A stretch of DNA of 18,849 bases from an uncultured Eubacteriales bacterium (GCA_905210485.1 CAJLXA010000037.1:1-18849); one strand, 5' to 3'; numbered from the stretch's first letter, positions 1 through 8,986 are shown. The notes: generated by a model not told the origin, from the sequence alone. Made by a program: numbers and translations.

Positions 1-1
1 G

Positions 2-1432
2 GCCTCTGTGCTGGCGACCCACGCCCAGAAGGGCCTGCCCGCCTTCGGCATCTACGGCCATGAGGTGCAGGACCGCGATCAGGTCACCGAGATCCCCGAC
101 GACGTGAAGGAAAAGCTGCTGCGCTTCGGCCGTGCCGCTGTCGCAGTCGCGACGATGCGGGGCAAGAGCTATCTGCAGATCGGCTCCGTCACCATGGGCA
201 TCGGCGGCTCCATCATGGATACGAACTTCCTTGAAGATTATCTCGGCATGCGCGTGGAATCCGTCGACGAGGTGGAAATCATCAGACGCATGACCGAAGG
301 TGTTTACAACAAGAACACCTACAAGAAAGCGCTCGAATGGGCAAAGGCCAACTGCAAAATGGGCTTCGACAAGAACCCCGCCGAACTGCAGAAGACCGAA
401 AAGCAGAAAGAAAAGGATTTTGAGTTCACCGTCAAGATGATGGTCATTATTAAAGACCTCATGTGCGGAAACAAAAATCTTCCCAAGGGCTGTGAAGAAG
501 AAATGGTCGGCCATAACGCCATCGCCGCCGGCTTCCAGGGTCAGAGACAGTGGACGGACTTCTATCCGAACTGCGACTTCTCCGAAGCCATGCTGAACAC
601 CACGTTCGACTGGGAAGGCGCGCGCGAACCGTACATCCTCGCAACCGAAAACGATATTCTGAACGGTCTCGGCATGCTCTTCATGAAGCTTCTGACCAAC
701 CGCGCTCAGATCTTTGCCGATGTCCGTACCTACTGGTCGGGCGAATCGGTAAAACGCGTTACCGGCTACGACCTTGAAGGTCACGCCAAAGAATCCAACG
801 GCTTCATTCACCTCATCAACTCCGGCGCGGCCTGCCTTGACGCCAACGGCGAAGCCGTGGACGAAAACGGCAACCACGTTATGAAAGAATGGTTCAACGT
901 TACCGAAGAAGATCAGAAGAAGATCATGGAAAACACCACATGGAACTATGCCGACCTCGGCTACTTCCGCGGCGGCGGCTTCTCTTCCCGCTTTGAAACC
1001 AAGTACGAGATGCCCGCAACGATGATCCGTCTGAACCTCGTGAAAGGTCTCGGCCCGGTTCTCCAGATCGCCGAAGGCTGGACGGTCGCCCTGCCTCATG
1101 ACGTTTCCGACAAGCTCTGGAAGAGAACCGACTATACATGGCCCTGCACATGGTTTGCCCCCCGTTGCGACGGTAAGGAAGGCAGCCCGTTCTGCAGCGC
1201 TTATGACGTTATGAACAACTGGGGTGCGAACCACGGCGCTATCAGCTACGGTCACGTCGGCGCAGACCTCATCACGCTCTGCTCGATTCTCCGTATCCCG
1301 GTCTGCATGCACAACGTGCCGTCAAAAGACGTCTTCCGTCCCGCCGCATGGAATGCATTCGGTTCCGACAAAGAATCCGCCGACTTCCGCGCTTGCGCGA
1401 ACTTCGGCCCGCAGTATAAAAAGGTAAGATAA
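2..1432 (+). CDS. fucI: L-fucose isomerase, 5'-truncated by the window edge
   Basis: FucI is a cytoplasmic Mn2+-dependent ketol isomerase that converts L-fucose to L-fuculose, the first step of fucose catabolism (it also acts on D-arabinose). The reading frame is open to the left edge, and about 476 codons are visible. Counting from the GTG at position 8, the metal ligands of the family fall at Glu214 (in ATENDILN) and Asp238 (in FADVRTYW). Both are offset by 123 from E. coli Glu337 and Asp361, so roughly 120 N-terminal residues lie outside the window. The third ligand is probably the His of GANHG (about residue 409). The GHVGADLITL and RIPVCMHNV blocks near the C terminus are typical, and the stop follows the usual GPQYKK end. 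The GTG at 8 lies inside the protein and is not the start. A terminator follows. Identification is very secure; the rest of its operon is not visible. Confidence 0.96.
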   Translation, partial: ASVLATHAQKGLPAFGIYGHEVQDRDQVTEIPDDVKEKLLRFGRAAVAVATMRGKSYLQIGSVTMGIGGSIMDTNFLEDYLGMRVESVDEVEIIRRMTEGVYNKNTYKKALEWAKANCKMGFDKNPAELQKTEKQKEKDFEFTVKMMVIIKDLMCGNKNLPKGCEEEMVGHNAIAAGFQGQRQWTDFYPNCDFSEAMLNTTFDWEGAREPYILATENDILNGLGMLFMKLLTNRAQIFADVRTYWSGESVKRVTGYDLEGHAKESNGFIHLINSGAACLDANGEAVDENGNHVMKEWFNVTEEDQKKIMENTTWNYADLGYFRGGGFSSRFETKYEMPATMIRLNLVKGLGPVLQIAEGWTVALPHDVSDKLWKRTDYTWPCTWFAPRCDGKEGSPFCSAYDVMNNWGANHGAISYGHVGADLITLCSILRIPVCMHNVPSKDVFRPAAWNAFGSDKESADFRACANFGPQYKKVR

Positions 1433-1456
1433 TCCGCGGTCGCGTAAGCGAGCGGA

Positions 1457-1517
1457 ACAAAGGAGGCAACTCTTTTGGTGCGTTTTCGCATCATCGGAGA
1501 TACCTCCTTTGTTTTTC
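1457..1517 (+). terminator. Rho-independent terminator of fucI
   Basis: A 10-bp perfect stem (1457-1466 with 1503-1512) is followed by TTTTT. The 36-base loop contains a second small hairpin around a TTTT loop (GGTGCG/CGCATC with one wobble pair). It starts about 25 bases after the fucI stop. Confidence 0.75.
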
Positions 1518-1570
1518 CGAAACACCCCCACAAAACCGTTACGGCCGCGCGGATTCCGTATCAGGCGCCC

Positions 1571-1599
1571 GCCGTAAACGGATCCTTTACGTTTACGGC
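1571..1599. promoter_or_regulatory. Perfect 10-bp inverted repeat (GCCGTAAACG), possible operator
   Basis: GCCGTAAACG (1571-1580) is repeated inverted at 1590-1599 with a 9-base spacer. Neither side has a T-run, so it is not an obvious terminator. GTAAACG/CGTTTAC half-sites resemble LacI-family operators, but no promoter is visible next to it. It sits between two convergent sugar genes. The function is a guess. Confidence 0.35.
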
Positions 1600-1625
1600 C
1601 GCAAAACCTATAACAGATGAACGCT

Positions 1626-1665
1626 AAAAAGATTGCCGCGGAAAATTCCGCGGCAGTCTTTTTCG
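1626..1665. terminator. Bidirectional terminator between fucI and the alpha-galactosidase gene
   Basis: A 13-bp stem (GATTGCCGCGGAA paired with TTCCGCGGCAGTC, one G-T wobble) with a 2-base loop is flanked by A5 on the left and T5 on the right. It can therefore work on both strands. It lies immediately after the stop of the minus-strand alpha-galactosidase gene. Confidence 0.85.
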
Positions 1666-1667
1666 TT

Positions 1668-3797
1668 TCATATTTTTTCAAGATACAGAGCCAAAGCTGT
1701 ACGCGGCGGCATCGGCGGAATCACGAGATCGTTCTCCGCAATGCCGAAGCGGCCGGCGGCATAGAAATCCGCTTTCACGGCAAAGCCGTCTTCCAGCGGT
1801 ATATGCAACGCGCCGCCGGGGTCATCGAACGCATGCGCGACGACGAGCATACGGCGCCCGTCTTTCCGCACGACCGCCTGCGTTCCGGATGGGTGGCGGA
1901 CAGAACGGCCGTATCCGCCGAAAAAGCGGATAGTCGCCAATGGCTCGGAGAGAAGCGGCGCTACGCCGCGATAAAAAGCCATGGCCTTACGCAGAACCTG
2001 CCATTGCGCCGAAGATAACCGCGTAACATCGCCCGAAAGACACGGACGGCCGAGGAAAGAAGCGGCCATCGTGTAGACAAGGCGTTCTTCGCTGTCGTCG
2101 CCGCGGACGACCGCCCAGATCAGCGCCTGCGACGGGAGCATCAGCCGTTGCATATTAGCGGCGATGACCGGTATCTCCAACGCCTCGTGGGCGTCCGATA
2201 CGGACGAAAGCGCGGATACGCTCATCATGAGCGGCTCTATACGGTTGCCGCCCGAAGCGCAGTTTTCAATGACAATATCGGGAATCTCGCGCTTCAGTTC
2301 CCGGAAAAACGCAACGACGGCGGCGTAATGCACGCGCAGATTTTCGCCGGGGCTTTCGGGGCCGTCAACCGCCAGCCCCGGATTGCCGTTGTAGTCAACC
2401 TTTATGTATCCGAAGCCGTATTCTTTCAGAAAGGCAATGACGCGTTCTTCCAGATATTTCCGCACGTCGTCACGGCGGAAATCAAGAAACGTCCGCCAGC
2501 CGCCGCACGAAAGAACGCGGCCGTTTCTTTTAAGATGCATGGCGTCATATGCGGGCAGATACAGATCGGCGCCGGACGTAGAGACCTCGAACTCGAACCA
2601 TATGCCGGGGATAATCCCCATATTGCGGAGTTTCCGATTCATTTCTTTCATGTGCGGGAAGCGCTTTCTGTCGGGAATCCAGTCGCCGTTCCCGCCCTGC
2701 CCGCGGCTTTTTTCCGACCAGCCGGCGTCAATGACCATATAGCCGGAAAAATCAAGTTCCCGTTTCAGTGCCTCCGCATAGCGGAGAAAACCTGTTTCCG
2801 TCGGATCCGACCATGTGGCGCAGAATTCATTATAAACCGGAAGAAGGATTCCCTTTTCGCCGTATGCCCGGCGCGCAGGTTCCAGAGCGCGGCACAGAAC
2901 GGACGCCGCGAGATCGCGGTCTCCGGCCACAGCGGTGATATAGGCGTCCGGCGTGCAAAAAGAGTCGCCGGGAAGAACGGTTTTCTGCCAATGCCCGAAA
3001 TCGCGGTCGGCAAGACCGCCCGAAAACGAAAAGGCGTCCCCCGCGCGGGTGAGTTCCATCTGCCACGAAGCATTATGCGCGATCGTTGCGGCAAAAGAAA
3101 CGCCGTTTTTCCGATCTTCCGCCACGGATAACGGAAAATAGGTTTCACAGGGAAAACCGCCGAGACTGCCGTAACGAACGGAGGACGGAAAACAGTCCTG
3201 CCACGACTTTTCGAGGCCGAGCGCTTCGGCGGTTGCCGTCTCCGCAACGCCTTCGCGCGACCAACCGCCGTGAAAACGGTGCAAACAGATTGTTTCCGAT
3301 TGATCGCCGTCCCCGAACGGACTCAGAACATCCAGCGAAAAAGACGTAATGAGCGAAAGTGTGAAAGGACGGTCGGACGTATTTTCAAATACGGCGAAAG
3401 TGCGGCAGAATCCGTAGCGGCGGTGAACCGCGGCCGTATGCCGCACCCGGTACCCCTCCGGCGATTCAAGAACGGTTACGATGTGCGTTTCCCCGCCGAC
3501 CTCTTCCGTCGTTTGCCCCTTCATACGAAGATCGGCGACCGCCTGCCCGAATTTCAGCGTTTTACCGCTGTAAGGCCCCGGCTCCGGATGATGATCGAGC
3601 ATCAGATGCACAAGCGCCCCCATACGGAATTGCGGATTGTAATCGGCGCGCGTATCGGCGCGCATTGCGGGAACGCTCCACGGCGCTTTCGCACGGTTTT
3701 CGTATCCGCGCGGCAAAAGCCACAGAAATACGTGCCCGTCTTCATGCGTCACATAACGGAGCGTCAACGCGGGAAATGAATAATCTTTTGTCGTCAT
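1668..3797 (-). CDS. Alpha-galactosidase, glycoside hydrolase family 36
   Basis: Predicted 709-residue retaining alpha-galactosidase that releases terminal alpha-linked galactose from oligosaccharides or glycans. It has the GH36 layout: an N-terminal beta-sandwich (about 1-300), a TIM barrel (about 310-620) and a C-terminal beta domain. Visible motifs are IDAGW (357-361), GIWFEFE (398-404), KVDYN with the nucleophile Asp468, ENCASGGNR (511-519) and SVSDAHE with the probable acid/base Asp535. No signal peptide is seen, so it is probably cytoplasmic. I chose the ATG at 3797 because AAAGGA lies 8 bases upstream. A longer frame reaches 3875 but would run through a strong hairpin. Upstream is comM on the same strand, with a terminator-like hairpin between them. 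An alpha-N-acetylgalactosaminidase specificity within GH36 cannot be excluded. The family call is firm; the exact substrate is not. Confidence 0.92.
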   Translation of the reverse strand: MTTKDYSFPALTLRYVTHEDGHVFLWLLPRGYENRAKAPWSVPAMRADTRADYNPQFRMGALVHLMLDHHPEPGPYSGKTLKFGQAVADLRMKGQTTEEVGGETHIVTVLESPEGYRVRHTAAVHRRYGFCRTFAVFENTSDRPFTLSLITSFSLDVLSPFGDGDQSETICLHRFHGGWSREGVAETATAEALGLEKSWQDCFPSSVRYGSLGGFPCETYFPLSVAEDRKNGVSFAATIAHNASWQMELTRAGDAFSFSGGLADRDFGHWQKTVLPGDSFCTPDAYITAVAGDRDLAASVLCRALEPARRAYGEKGILLPVYNEFCATWSDPTETGFLRYAEALKRELDFSGYMVIDAGWSEKSRGQGGNGDWIPDRKRFPHMKEMNRKLRNMGIIPGIWFEFEVSTSGADLYLPAYDAMHLKRNGRVLSCGGWRTFLDFRRDDVRKYLEERVIAFLKEYGFGYIKVDYNGNPGLAVDGPESPGENLRVHYAAVVAFFRELKREIPDIVIENCASGGNRIEPLMMSVSALSSVSDAHEALEIPVIAANMQRLMLPSQALIWAVVRGDDSEERLVYTMAASFLGRPCLSGDVTRLSSAQWQVLRKAMAFYRGVAPLLSEPLATIRFFGGYGRSVRHPSGTQAVVRKDGRRMLVVAHAFDDPGGALHIPLEDGFAVKADFYAAGRFGIAENDLVIPPMPPRTALALYLEKI

Positions 3798-3805
3798 ACG
3801 CGGAT

Positions 3806-3811
3806 TCCTTT
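3806..3811 (-). promoter_or_regulatory. Ribosome binding site deciding the alpha-galactosidase start
   Basis: AAAGGA on the minus strand lies 8 bases before the ATG at 3797. It favours this start over the in-frame ATG at 3875, which lies upstream of the hairpin. Confidence 0.7.
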
Positions 3812-3814
3812 CCA

Positions 3815-3851
3815 AGAAAAAAGGGATTGCCGCATGGCGGCAATCCCTTTT
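3815..3851 (-). terminator. Strong hairpin after comM, inside the alpha-galactosidase leader
   Basis: A perfect 15-bp stem (3819-3833 with 3837-3851) with a 3-base loop is followed on the minus strand by six T, two of them unpaired beyond the stem. This is a textbook intrinsic terminator for comM, whose stop is about 50 bases upstream. Only about 20 bases separate it from the ribosome site of the next gene. Alpha-galactosidase expression must therefore come from read-through or antitermination, or from a promoter located before the hairpin. Confidence 0.85.
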
Positions 3852-3901
3852 CGGCGACAGCCGTTGATACGGCACAATGCGCTAAATATGTAAATTAAAG
3901 T

Positions 3902-5443
3902 TTACCCAAAGTACTTTCTGTCAAGCGACCGATAACCGATAGCCTCCGCGATATGCTCGGCGGAGATCGTTTCACTGCCCGCAAGATCGGCGATGGTTCG
4001 CGCCACGCGCAGAATCTTGTCATGACCGCGCCCCGAAAGGCCGAGGCGGTCGAACGCACTGCGGAGCAGTTCTTCCCCGCTTTTGTCGGGGCGGCAGAAA
4101 TCCTGCACATCGCGCGGCGACAGTTTGGCGTTGCAGAAAACATTGTCGATGCCCGCACGGCGGAAACGCTCTTCGGCGAAACGCCGCGCGCGGTTGACGC
4201 GTTCGCGTATGGCGGCGGAAGTTTCCGTTTCCTTTGCGGGGGTATTCATTTCGTCGAACGTAAGTGAAGGAATATGTACCTGAATATCCATACGGTCAAG
4301 AAGCGGGCCGCTGATACGCGCAAGATAGCGGCGGACATCTTCCGCCTTACAGGTACATTCCCGGTTCGGGTCGCCGAAATAACCGCACCGGCAGGGATTC
4401 ATTGCGCACACCAGCATGAAAGAAGCGGGAAAGCGCACCTTGGCCATAGCGCGGGTCACGGTAACGGCGCCATCTTCAAGAGGCTGACGGAGCGATTCGG
4501 TGAGTTGTTTTGAAAACTCGGGAAGTTCGTCGAGAAACAGAACGCCGTTGTGCGCAAGAGAAATCTCTCCGGGGCGCGGGTTGGAGCCGCCGCCGATAAG
4601 GCCGACGGGGCTGATGGTATGGTGCGGCGACCGGTACGGCCGCTCGGTGACGATATAGTTTTTCAGCGTTCCGGCGATGGAATGAATCTTTGTCGTCTCA
4701 ACAGCCTCGGCAAAGGTCAGGTCGGGCAGAATCGTCGGCAGTCTTTTGGCCAGCATGGATTTTCCGGCGCCGGGCGGGCCGATCAGAAGCACATTATGGC
4801 CTCCGGCCGCCGCGATCTCCAATGCTCTTTTGGCAACGGCCTGCCCGCGTACGTCCGAAAAATCGACGTCGGAGCGACCGTTCCGGGCGTTGAATTCCGC
4901 GATGTCATAGGTGGTCGGCGCGATACGTTCCTTACCCGACAGATGGCGGAGCAGTTGATTCACGTCGTGTACGCCGTAAACGGTGATTCCGTCGACGACC
5001 GCCGCCTCGGCAGCATTCTTTTCGGGAACGTAGATTTCGGTCTTCCCGGCGTCGCGCGCGGCGAGCGCAAGGCAGAGGACGCCGTTCACGGGGCGTACTT
5101 CGCCCGAAAGCGACAGTTCACCGACAAAGCAGAGGTTCTCCGTCGGCAGGGACAAAGGAATCTTATTGTCGCAACGCAGTATGGCGAGAAGAATGGCCAG
5201 ATCAAACCCCGATCCTTCTTTTTTCAGATTGGCAGGGGCGAGATTGACGAGAATCTCCAGTTGCGGGAACGGGATACCGCTGTTCTGACAGGCGCTGCGC
5301 ACACGTTCTTTGGCTTCTTTGACGGCGGCGTCGGGAAGACCCACCAGTTCAAAGCCCGGCATACGCCGGAACGCACTGCATTCGACGGCGACGGGATAAC
5401 CGTCAACGCCCTGGCAGGCGGCGCTGTAAAGTGTGGATAGCAT
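3902..5443 (-). CDS. comM: YifB/ComM-family AAA+ ATPase (Mg-chelatase-like)
   Basis: 513 residues, the usual family length. In naturally transformable bacteria ComM is a hexameric helicase that promotes branch migration during uptake recombination. In many Clostridia the gene (yifB) is present without a proven role. The N-terminal Lon-S5-like ChlI domain covers about 20-140. The AAA+ core has Walker A GPPGAGKS (222-229), Walker B VLFLDE (301-306) and the family cysteine cluster MNPCRCGYFGDPNRECTC (349-366 region). The C-terminal Mg-chelatase domain ends near 513. AAAGGAG lies 7 bases before the ATG at 5443. The gene follows cysS by 46 bases on the same strand and is probably cotranscribed with it. 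A strong terminator follows. The family assignment is secure; a role in competence is inferred only from the family. Confidence 0.95.
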   Translation of the reverse strand: MLSTLYSAACQGVDGYPVAVECSAFRRMPGFELVGLPDAAVKEAKERVRSACQNSGIPFPQLEILVNLAPANLKKEGSGFDLAILLAILRCDNKIPLSLPTENLCFVGELSLSGEVRPVNGVLCLALAARDAGKTEIYVPEKNAAEAAVVDGITVYGVHDVNQLLRHLSGKERIAPTTYDIAEFNARNGRSDVDFSDVRGQAVAKRALEIAAAGGHNVLLIGPPGAGKSMLAKRLPTILPDLTFAEAVETTKIHSIAGTLKNYIVTERPYRSPHHTISPVGLIGGGSNPRPGEISLAHNGVLFLDELPEFSKQLTESLRQPLEDGAVTVTRAMAKVRFPASFMLVCAMNPCRCGYFGDPNRECTCKAEDVRRYLARISGPLLDRMDIQVHIPSLTFDEMNTPAKETETSAAIRERVNRARRFAEERFRRAGIDNVFCNAKLSPRDVQDFCRPDKSGEELLRSAFDRLGLSGRGHDKILRVARTIADLAGSETISAEHIAEAIGYRSLDRKYFG

Positions 5444-5489
5444 GGTCGTACTCCTTTTTTCGCGGATATTCCCGCGTATCCGTCCGGAT

Positions 5490-6929
5490 TCAGTTCAGTT
5501 TATAGGTAGTTCCCTGCGGCGTATCAATCAGCGTGACGCCTTCCTCCGCAAGAAGCGCGCGGATGCGGTCGGCCTCGGCGTAATTTTTCGCTTTCTTGGC
5601 CGCGGCGCGGTCGGCAATCAGGCGGCGGATTTCTTCGTCGCGTTCGGGAGTAACGCCGTCTGGAAGCACGCTTTCCGCGGCTTTCGCCTTTTCTTTTTCC
5701 TCCGCGGCGGCCTCTATGAGACCGAGCGACAGAACGCGTTCAAAATCGCGGATCAACGCAAGTTTGGTGTCGTCATTGGTATCGGCTTTCAATACATCGT
5801 AAAGCGCCGTGATGGCAAGAGACGTGTTAAGGTCGTTATCGAGCGCTTCGGTGAAGCGGGCGCGGAGCGCCTTTGCCGCTTCTTCGTCAACCGGCGCGCC
5901 GGTTTCGCGCAGTGCGGCAATCTTCGACACAAGTTTACCGTAAGCAGTACGGGCGTTGTCGAGATTTTCATAAGTGAAAACGAGCGATTTACGGTAATGC
6001 GACTGGAGGCAGAAGAAGCGGTAGACCATCGGCGAATAGCCTTTTTCTTCAAGGAGCGACACGGTGAGAAATTCGCCCGAAGACTTGGACATTTTGCCGT
6101 TCTGCGTATTGAGGTGCAGAACATGCATCCAGTAATTGCACCACTTATGGCCGAGATAGGCTTCGCTCTGCGCGATCTCGTTCGTATGATGCGGAAAGGC
6201 GTTGTCGATACCGCCGCAATGAATGTCGAGGTGTTCGCCGAGATGCTTCATGCTGATGCAGGAACATTCGATATGCCACCCGGGATAACCGACGCCGAAG
6301 GGAGAATCCCACTTCAGTTCCTGATCGGCAAACTTGGATTTTGTAAACCAAAGTACGAAATCCGCCTTATTTCTCTTGTTCCCGTCTTCCTCCACGCCGT
6401 CGCGGACGCCGACCGCAAGGTCGTCTTCCTTAAAGTCGTTGAAGACATAGTAACGGGAAAGTTTCGACGTATCGAAATAGATGTTTCCGCCCGCGTGATA
6501 AGCATAACCCTTATCGAGCAGAGCCTGTATCACCTTGATGAATTCGGGGATACAATGCGTGGCCGGTTCCACGACGTCGGGGCGTTTGATATGCAGTTTT
6601 TCACAGTCGCGGAAAAACGCGTCGGTATAAAAAGCGGCGATCTCCATGACGGTTTTGTGTTCGCGGCGCGCGCCCTTCAGCATTTTGTCTTCGCCGGTAT
6701 CGGCGTCGCTTGTCAGGTGGCCGACGTCGGTGATATTCATAACGCGTTTGACGTCGTAACCGCTGTAACGAAGATATTTTTCGAGAATATCCTCCATAAT
6801 ATAACTGCGGAGATTGCCGATATGCGCGAAATGGTAAACGGTCGGGCCGCAGGTATACATGGACACCTTACCCGGTTCGTTCGGGACAAATTCTTCCTTC
6901 TGTCTTGAAAGCGAGTTATAAAGAAGCAT
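5490..6929 (-). CDS. cysS: Cysteinyl-tRNA synthetase
   Basis: 479-residue class I aminoacyl-tRNA synthetase that charges tRNA-Cys with cysteine in the cytoplasm. The HIGH-type motif is HIGN (36-39) and the KMSKS loop is at 279-283. The zinc ligands of the family are in place: Cys27 (in TCGPTVY), Cys222 (in GWHIECS), His247 and Glu251 (in PHHTNE). Their 25- and 4-residue spacing matches the E. coli enzyme. The C-terminal anticodon-binding part ends in GTTYKLN. The frame stays open upstream to 7325, but that extension is low-complexity, basic and antisense to nothing conserved. The ATG at 6929 has GGAG 7 bases upstream and begins the conserved LLYNSLSR. The gene lies 35 bases after the ABC-F gene and 46 bases before comM, which suggests one operon. 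No T-box leader is seen. Confidence 0.97.
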   Translation of the reverse strand: MLLYNSLSRQKEEFVPNEPGKVSMYTCGPTVYHFAHIGNLRSYIMEDILEKYLRYSGYDVKRVMNITDVGHLTSDADTGEDKMLKGARREHKTVMEIAAFYTDAFFRDCEKLHIKRPDVVEPATHCIPEFIKVIQALLDKGYAYHAGGNIYFDTSKLSRYYVFNDFKEDDLAVGVRDGVEEDGNKRNKADFVLWFTKSKFADQELKWDSPFGVGYPGWHIECSCISMKHLGEHLDIHCGGIDNAFPHHTNEIAQSEAYLGHKWCNYWMHVLHLNTQNGKMSKSSGEFLTVSLLEEKGYSPMVYRFFCLQSHYRKSLVFTYENLDNARTAYGKLVSKIAALRETGAPVDEEAAKALRARFTEALDNDLNTSLAITALYDVLKADTNDDTKLALIRDFERVLSLGLIEAAAEEKEKAKAAESVLPDGVTPERDEEIRRLIADRAAAKKAKNYAEADRIRALLAEEGVTLIDTPQGTTYKLN

Positions 6930-6964
6930 GTTTTTTCTCCTTATTCCGTATATCCGTAAAATAT

Positions 6965-8875
6965 TTATAGATAAAGTTCGTACAGCGAAAGCAGTTCTTC
7001 TTCGATCTCCGCTTTTCGCGTTTCGATTTCCGACGCGCGCACGTAATCGGTGGCCGCGGAACCGAACAGTTCTGTTTCCAAAGCGGACAATTCTTCTTCC
7101 AGTTTGTGCGCCCGTATTTCCGCCTGCTTTTTCTTTTTTTCCGCGTTGCGCCGCTCGCGCTCCGCGCTTTTTTCTTTTTCGTAGCGTTCTTTTTCGCGGG
7201 ACGGTTCGTTTTTCTCTTTTGCCGCCGCGGCCGTTTTCTTTTCGCGCGAAGCGAGGTAAACGTCGTACGCGGTTTCCCCGTCGCCGATTCCGTAACTCTT
7301 CACGCCGTTTTCCGCCGTGGGACACAGTTCCGCTATACGCGTGGCGATGCGGTTGATGAAATAGCGGTCATGCGAAACGGCGACAACGGTTCCCGGAAAT
7401 TCCGCCACGGCGTTTTCAAGGACTTCGCGGGACGCAATATCGAGATGGTTCGTCGGCTCGTCCATTACAAGAAGATTGATCTTCTTCAGCATAAGTTTGG
7501 CGAGCGTCAGACGTGCGCGTTCGCCGCCGGAAAGCGCAGACAGCGGCCGCAGGACCTCTTCCGGTCCGAACAGGAAGCGCGCCAGAGTATCACGCAATTC
7601 AAAATTCGTTTTGTGCGGGTACGCGGCTTCCAGTTCGCCGAGGACGGTATTATTTTCGTCAAGGAAACGGTTTTCCTGATCGTAGTAACCGACAATGACG
7701 TTGTAGCCGAGCGAAATACGCCCCGCCGTCGGCGTGAGGCGGCCGGTCAGAAGTTTCATCAGCGTGGATTTACCGCAACCGTTTTCGCCGAGGAAAAGCA
7801 CGCGCTCTCCTTTGCGAATCAGGAAAGACAGTCCCGTGAAGATCGGCCTGTCGCCATAGGAAAACGCAAGATCCTTGGCCGTAACGACTTCGTTTGCCGT
7901 GCTTTCCTCGCTTTGAAAACCGAGGCGCATGCTCTTTTCGGGCGGCGCCGCTTTTTCCACCTTTTCCATGCGCGCAAGCTGTTTCTCTTTTGCGCGAATG
8001 GTGACGAAGTTATGTTCCATGCCGCACTCGCGCTGAAACTGAATGTTGCGTTCGATGCGGGCAATAACCTTTTCCTGCTCTTTATATTTCTTTTCGAGCG
8101 AGGCGGCCTCCAGAGCCTCCTGCTCTTTGTATTTCGTATAGTTGCCGGGGAAAAGTCTGGCTTCCGTCCCGGAAATGCGCAACGTTTTGTTCGTCACACG
8201 GTCGAGAAAATAGCGGTCGTGTGAAATGAGCAGAACGGTCTTTTTATAAGACGCGAGAAATTCTTCAAGCCACAGAAGCGCGTCGAGATCCAGATGGTTT
8301 GTCGGCTCGTCGAGCATCAATATGTCGGGTTCGCGCGCGAGAAGACGGGAAAGCGCGAGCCGCGTATGCTGTCCCCCGGACAAAGAGGCGACCGGGCGGT
8401 CGATGGCTTCCTCGGAAAAGCCCATGCGCCGGAGCGTGCTCCGACATCGCGCGCGGTATTCGAGACCGCCGTCGCGGGCATAGGCCGCATGAAGCGCGTC
8501 GAGGCGCGACGACAGTTTTTGCAGGTCGCCGGTTCCCTTTGTCAGCGCGGCCTCGGTTTCGGCAATGGCGGCTTCTTTTTCGAGAAGTTCGGGGAAAGCC
8601 TCCAACATATACGAAAACAGCGTGGTGTCGCTGTCCCGGCACATAACGGCAACATCCTGCCGCAAAAGACCGACCGTCTTTTCTTTGGCAAGATAAACGT
8701 CGCCGCTGTCGGGGCGGTATTCGCCCGTTATCACGCGGAAAAGCGAAGTTTTACCGGCGCCGTTCACGCCGATGACGGCAAGTCTGTCTCCCTCGTTTAC
8801 CGAAAAGGAAACATGAGAAAGCACCGTATGAAGACCGAACGACAGCGTGACGTCGGAGACCGAAAGAACGACCAT
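6965..8875 (-). CDS. ABC-F family ribosome-associated ATPase (YdiF/Uup-like)
   Basis: 636 residues with two nucleotide-binding domains in tandem and no membrane segments. This is the ABC-F layout; these proteins act on ribosomes (stall relief, subunit assembly or antibiotic protection). Domain 1 has Walker A GVNGAGKT (36-43), signature LSGGQ (165-169) and Walker B with DEPTNHLD (189-196). A charged helical inter-domain linker spans about 245-325. Domain 2 has GENGCGKS (363-370), LSGGE (449-453) and DEPTNHLD (472-479). Both domains end in the ISHDRYF/VSHDRYF switch region. The C-terminal ~90 residues are a Lys/Glu-rich coiled coil. The ATG at 8875 has GGAAAGGA just upstream. It is the first gene after a near-consensus promoter and is followed by cysS. 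Nothing visible separates a resistance-type from a housekeeping ABC-F; the cysS/comM context favours housekeeping. Confidence 0.95.
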   Translation of the reverse strand: MVVLSVSDVTLSFGLHTVLSHVSFSVNEGDRLAVIGVNGAGKTSLFRVITGEYRPDSGDVYLAKEKTVGLLRQDVAVMCRDSDTTLFSYMLEAFPELLEKEAAIAETEAALTKGTGDLQKLSSRLDALHAAYARDGGLEYRARCRSTLRRMGFSEEAIDRPVASLSGGQHTRLALSRLLAREPDILMLDEPTNHLDLDALLWLEEFLASYKKTVLLISHDRYFLDRVTNKTLRISGTEARLFPGNYTKYKEQEALEAASLEKKYKEQEKVIARIERNIQFQRECGMEHNFVTIRAKEKQLARMEKVEKAAPPEKSMRLGFQSEESTANEVVTAKDLAFSYGDRPIFTGLSFLIRKGERVLFLGENGCGKSTLMKLLTGRLTPTAGRISLGYNVIVGYYDQENRFLDENNTVLGELEAAYPHKTNFELRDTLARFLFGPEEVLRPLSALSGGERARLTLAKLMLKKINLLVMDEPTNHLDIASREVLENAVAEFPGTVVAVSHDRYFINRIATRIAELCPTAENGVKSYGIGDGETAYDVYLASREKKTAAAAKEKNEPSREKERYEKEKSAERERRNAEKKKKQAEIRAHKLEEELSALETELFGSAATDYVRASEIETRKAEIEEELLSLYELYL

Positions 8876-8957
8876 AGTTTCCTTTCCGGGAAAATTCCCT
8901 CAAAATCCGCGCGTGTGTGCGCGCATCTCTTTATATCATGTATATGACTGATATTTA

Positions 8958-8986
8958 ATTATACAGTATTCCCGATAAAAAAGCAA
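8958..8986 (-). promoter_or_regulatory. SigA-type promoter of the ABC-F/cysS/comM operon
   Basis: On the minus strand TTGCTT (8981-8986) and TATAAT (8958-8963) are separated by exactly 17 bases. They lie about 83 bases before the ABC-F start. The -35 box overlaps the T-tract of the hairpin listed next. Confidence 0.8.

Noticed and set aside
3798..3875. Longer alpha-galactosidase start at 3875
   Set aside because: The added 26 residues would be encoded across a terminator hairpin and have no ribosome site. The ATG at 3797 has AAAGGA at 8 bases.
6930..7325. 132-codon N-terminal extension of cysS
   Set aside because: It is low-complexity Arg/Lys-rich sequence lying opposite nothing conserved and inside the same-strand ABC-F gene in another frame. 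The ATG at 6929 has a good ribosome site and begins the conserved CysRS sequence.
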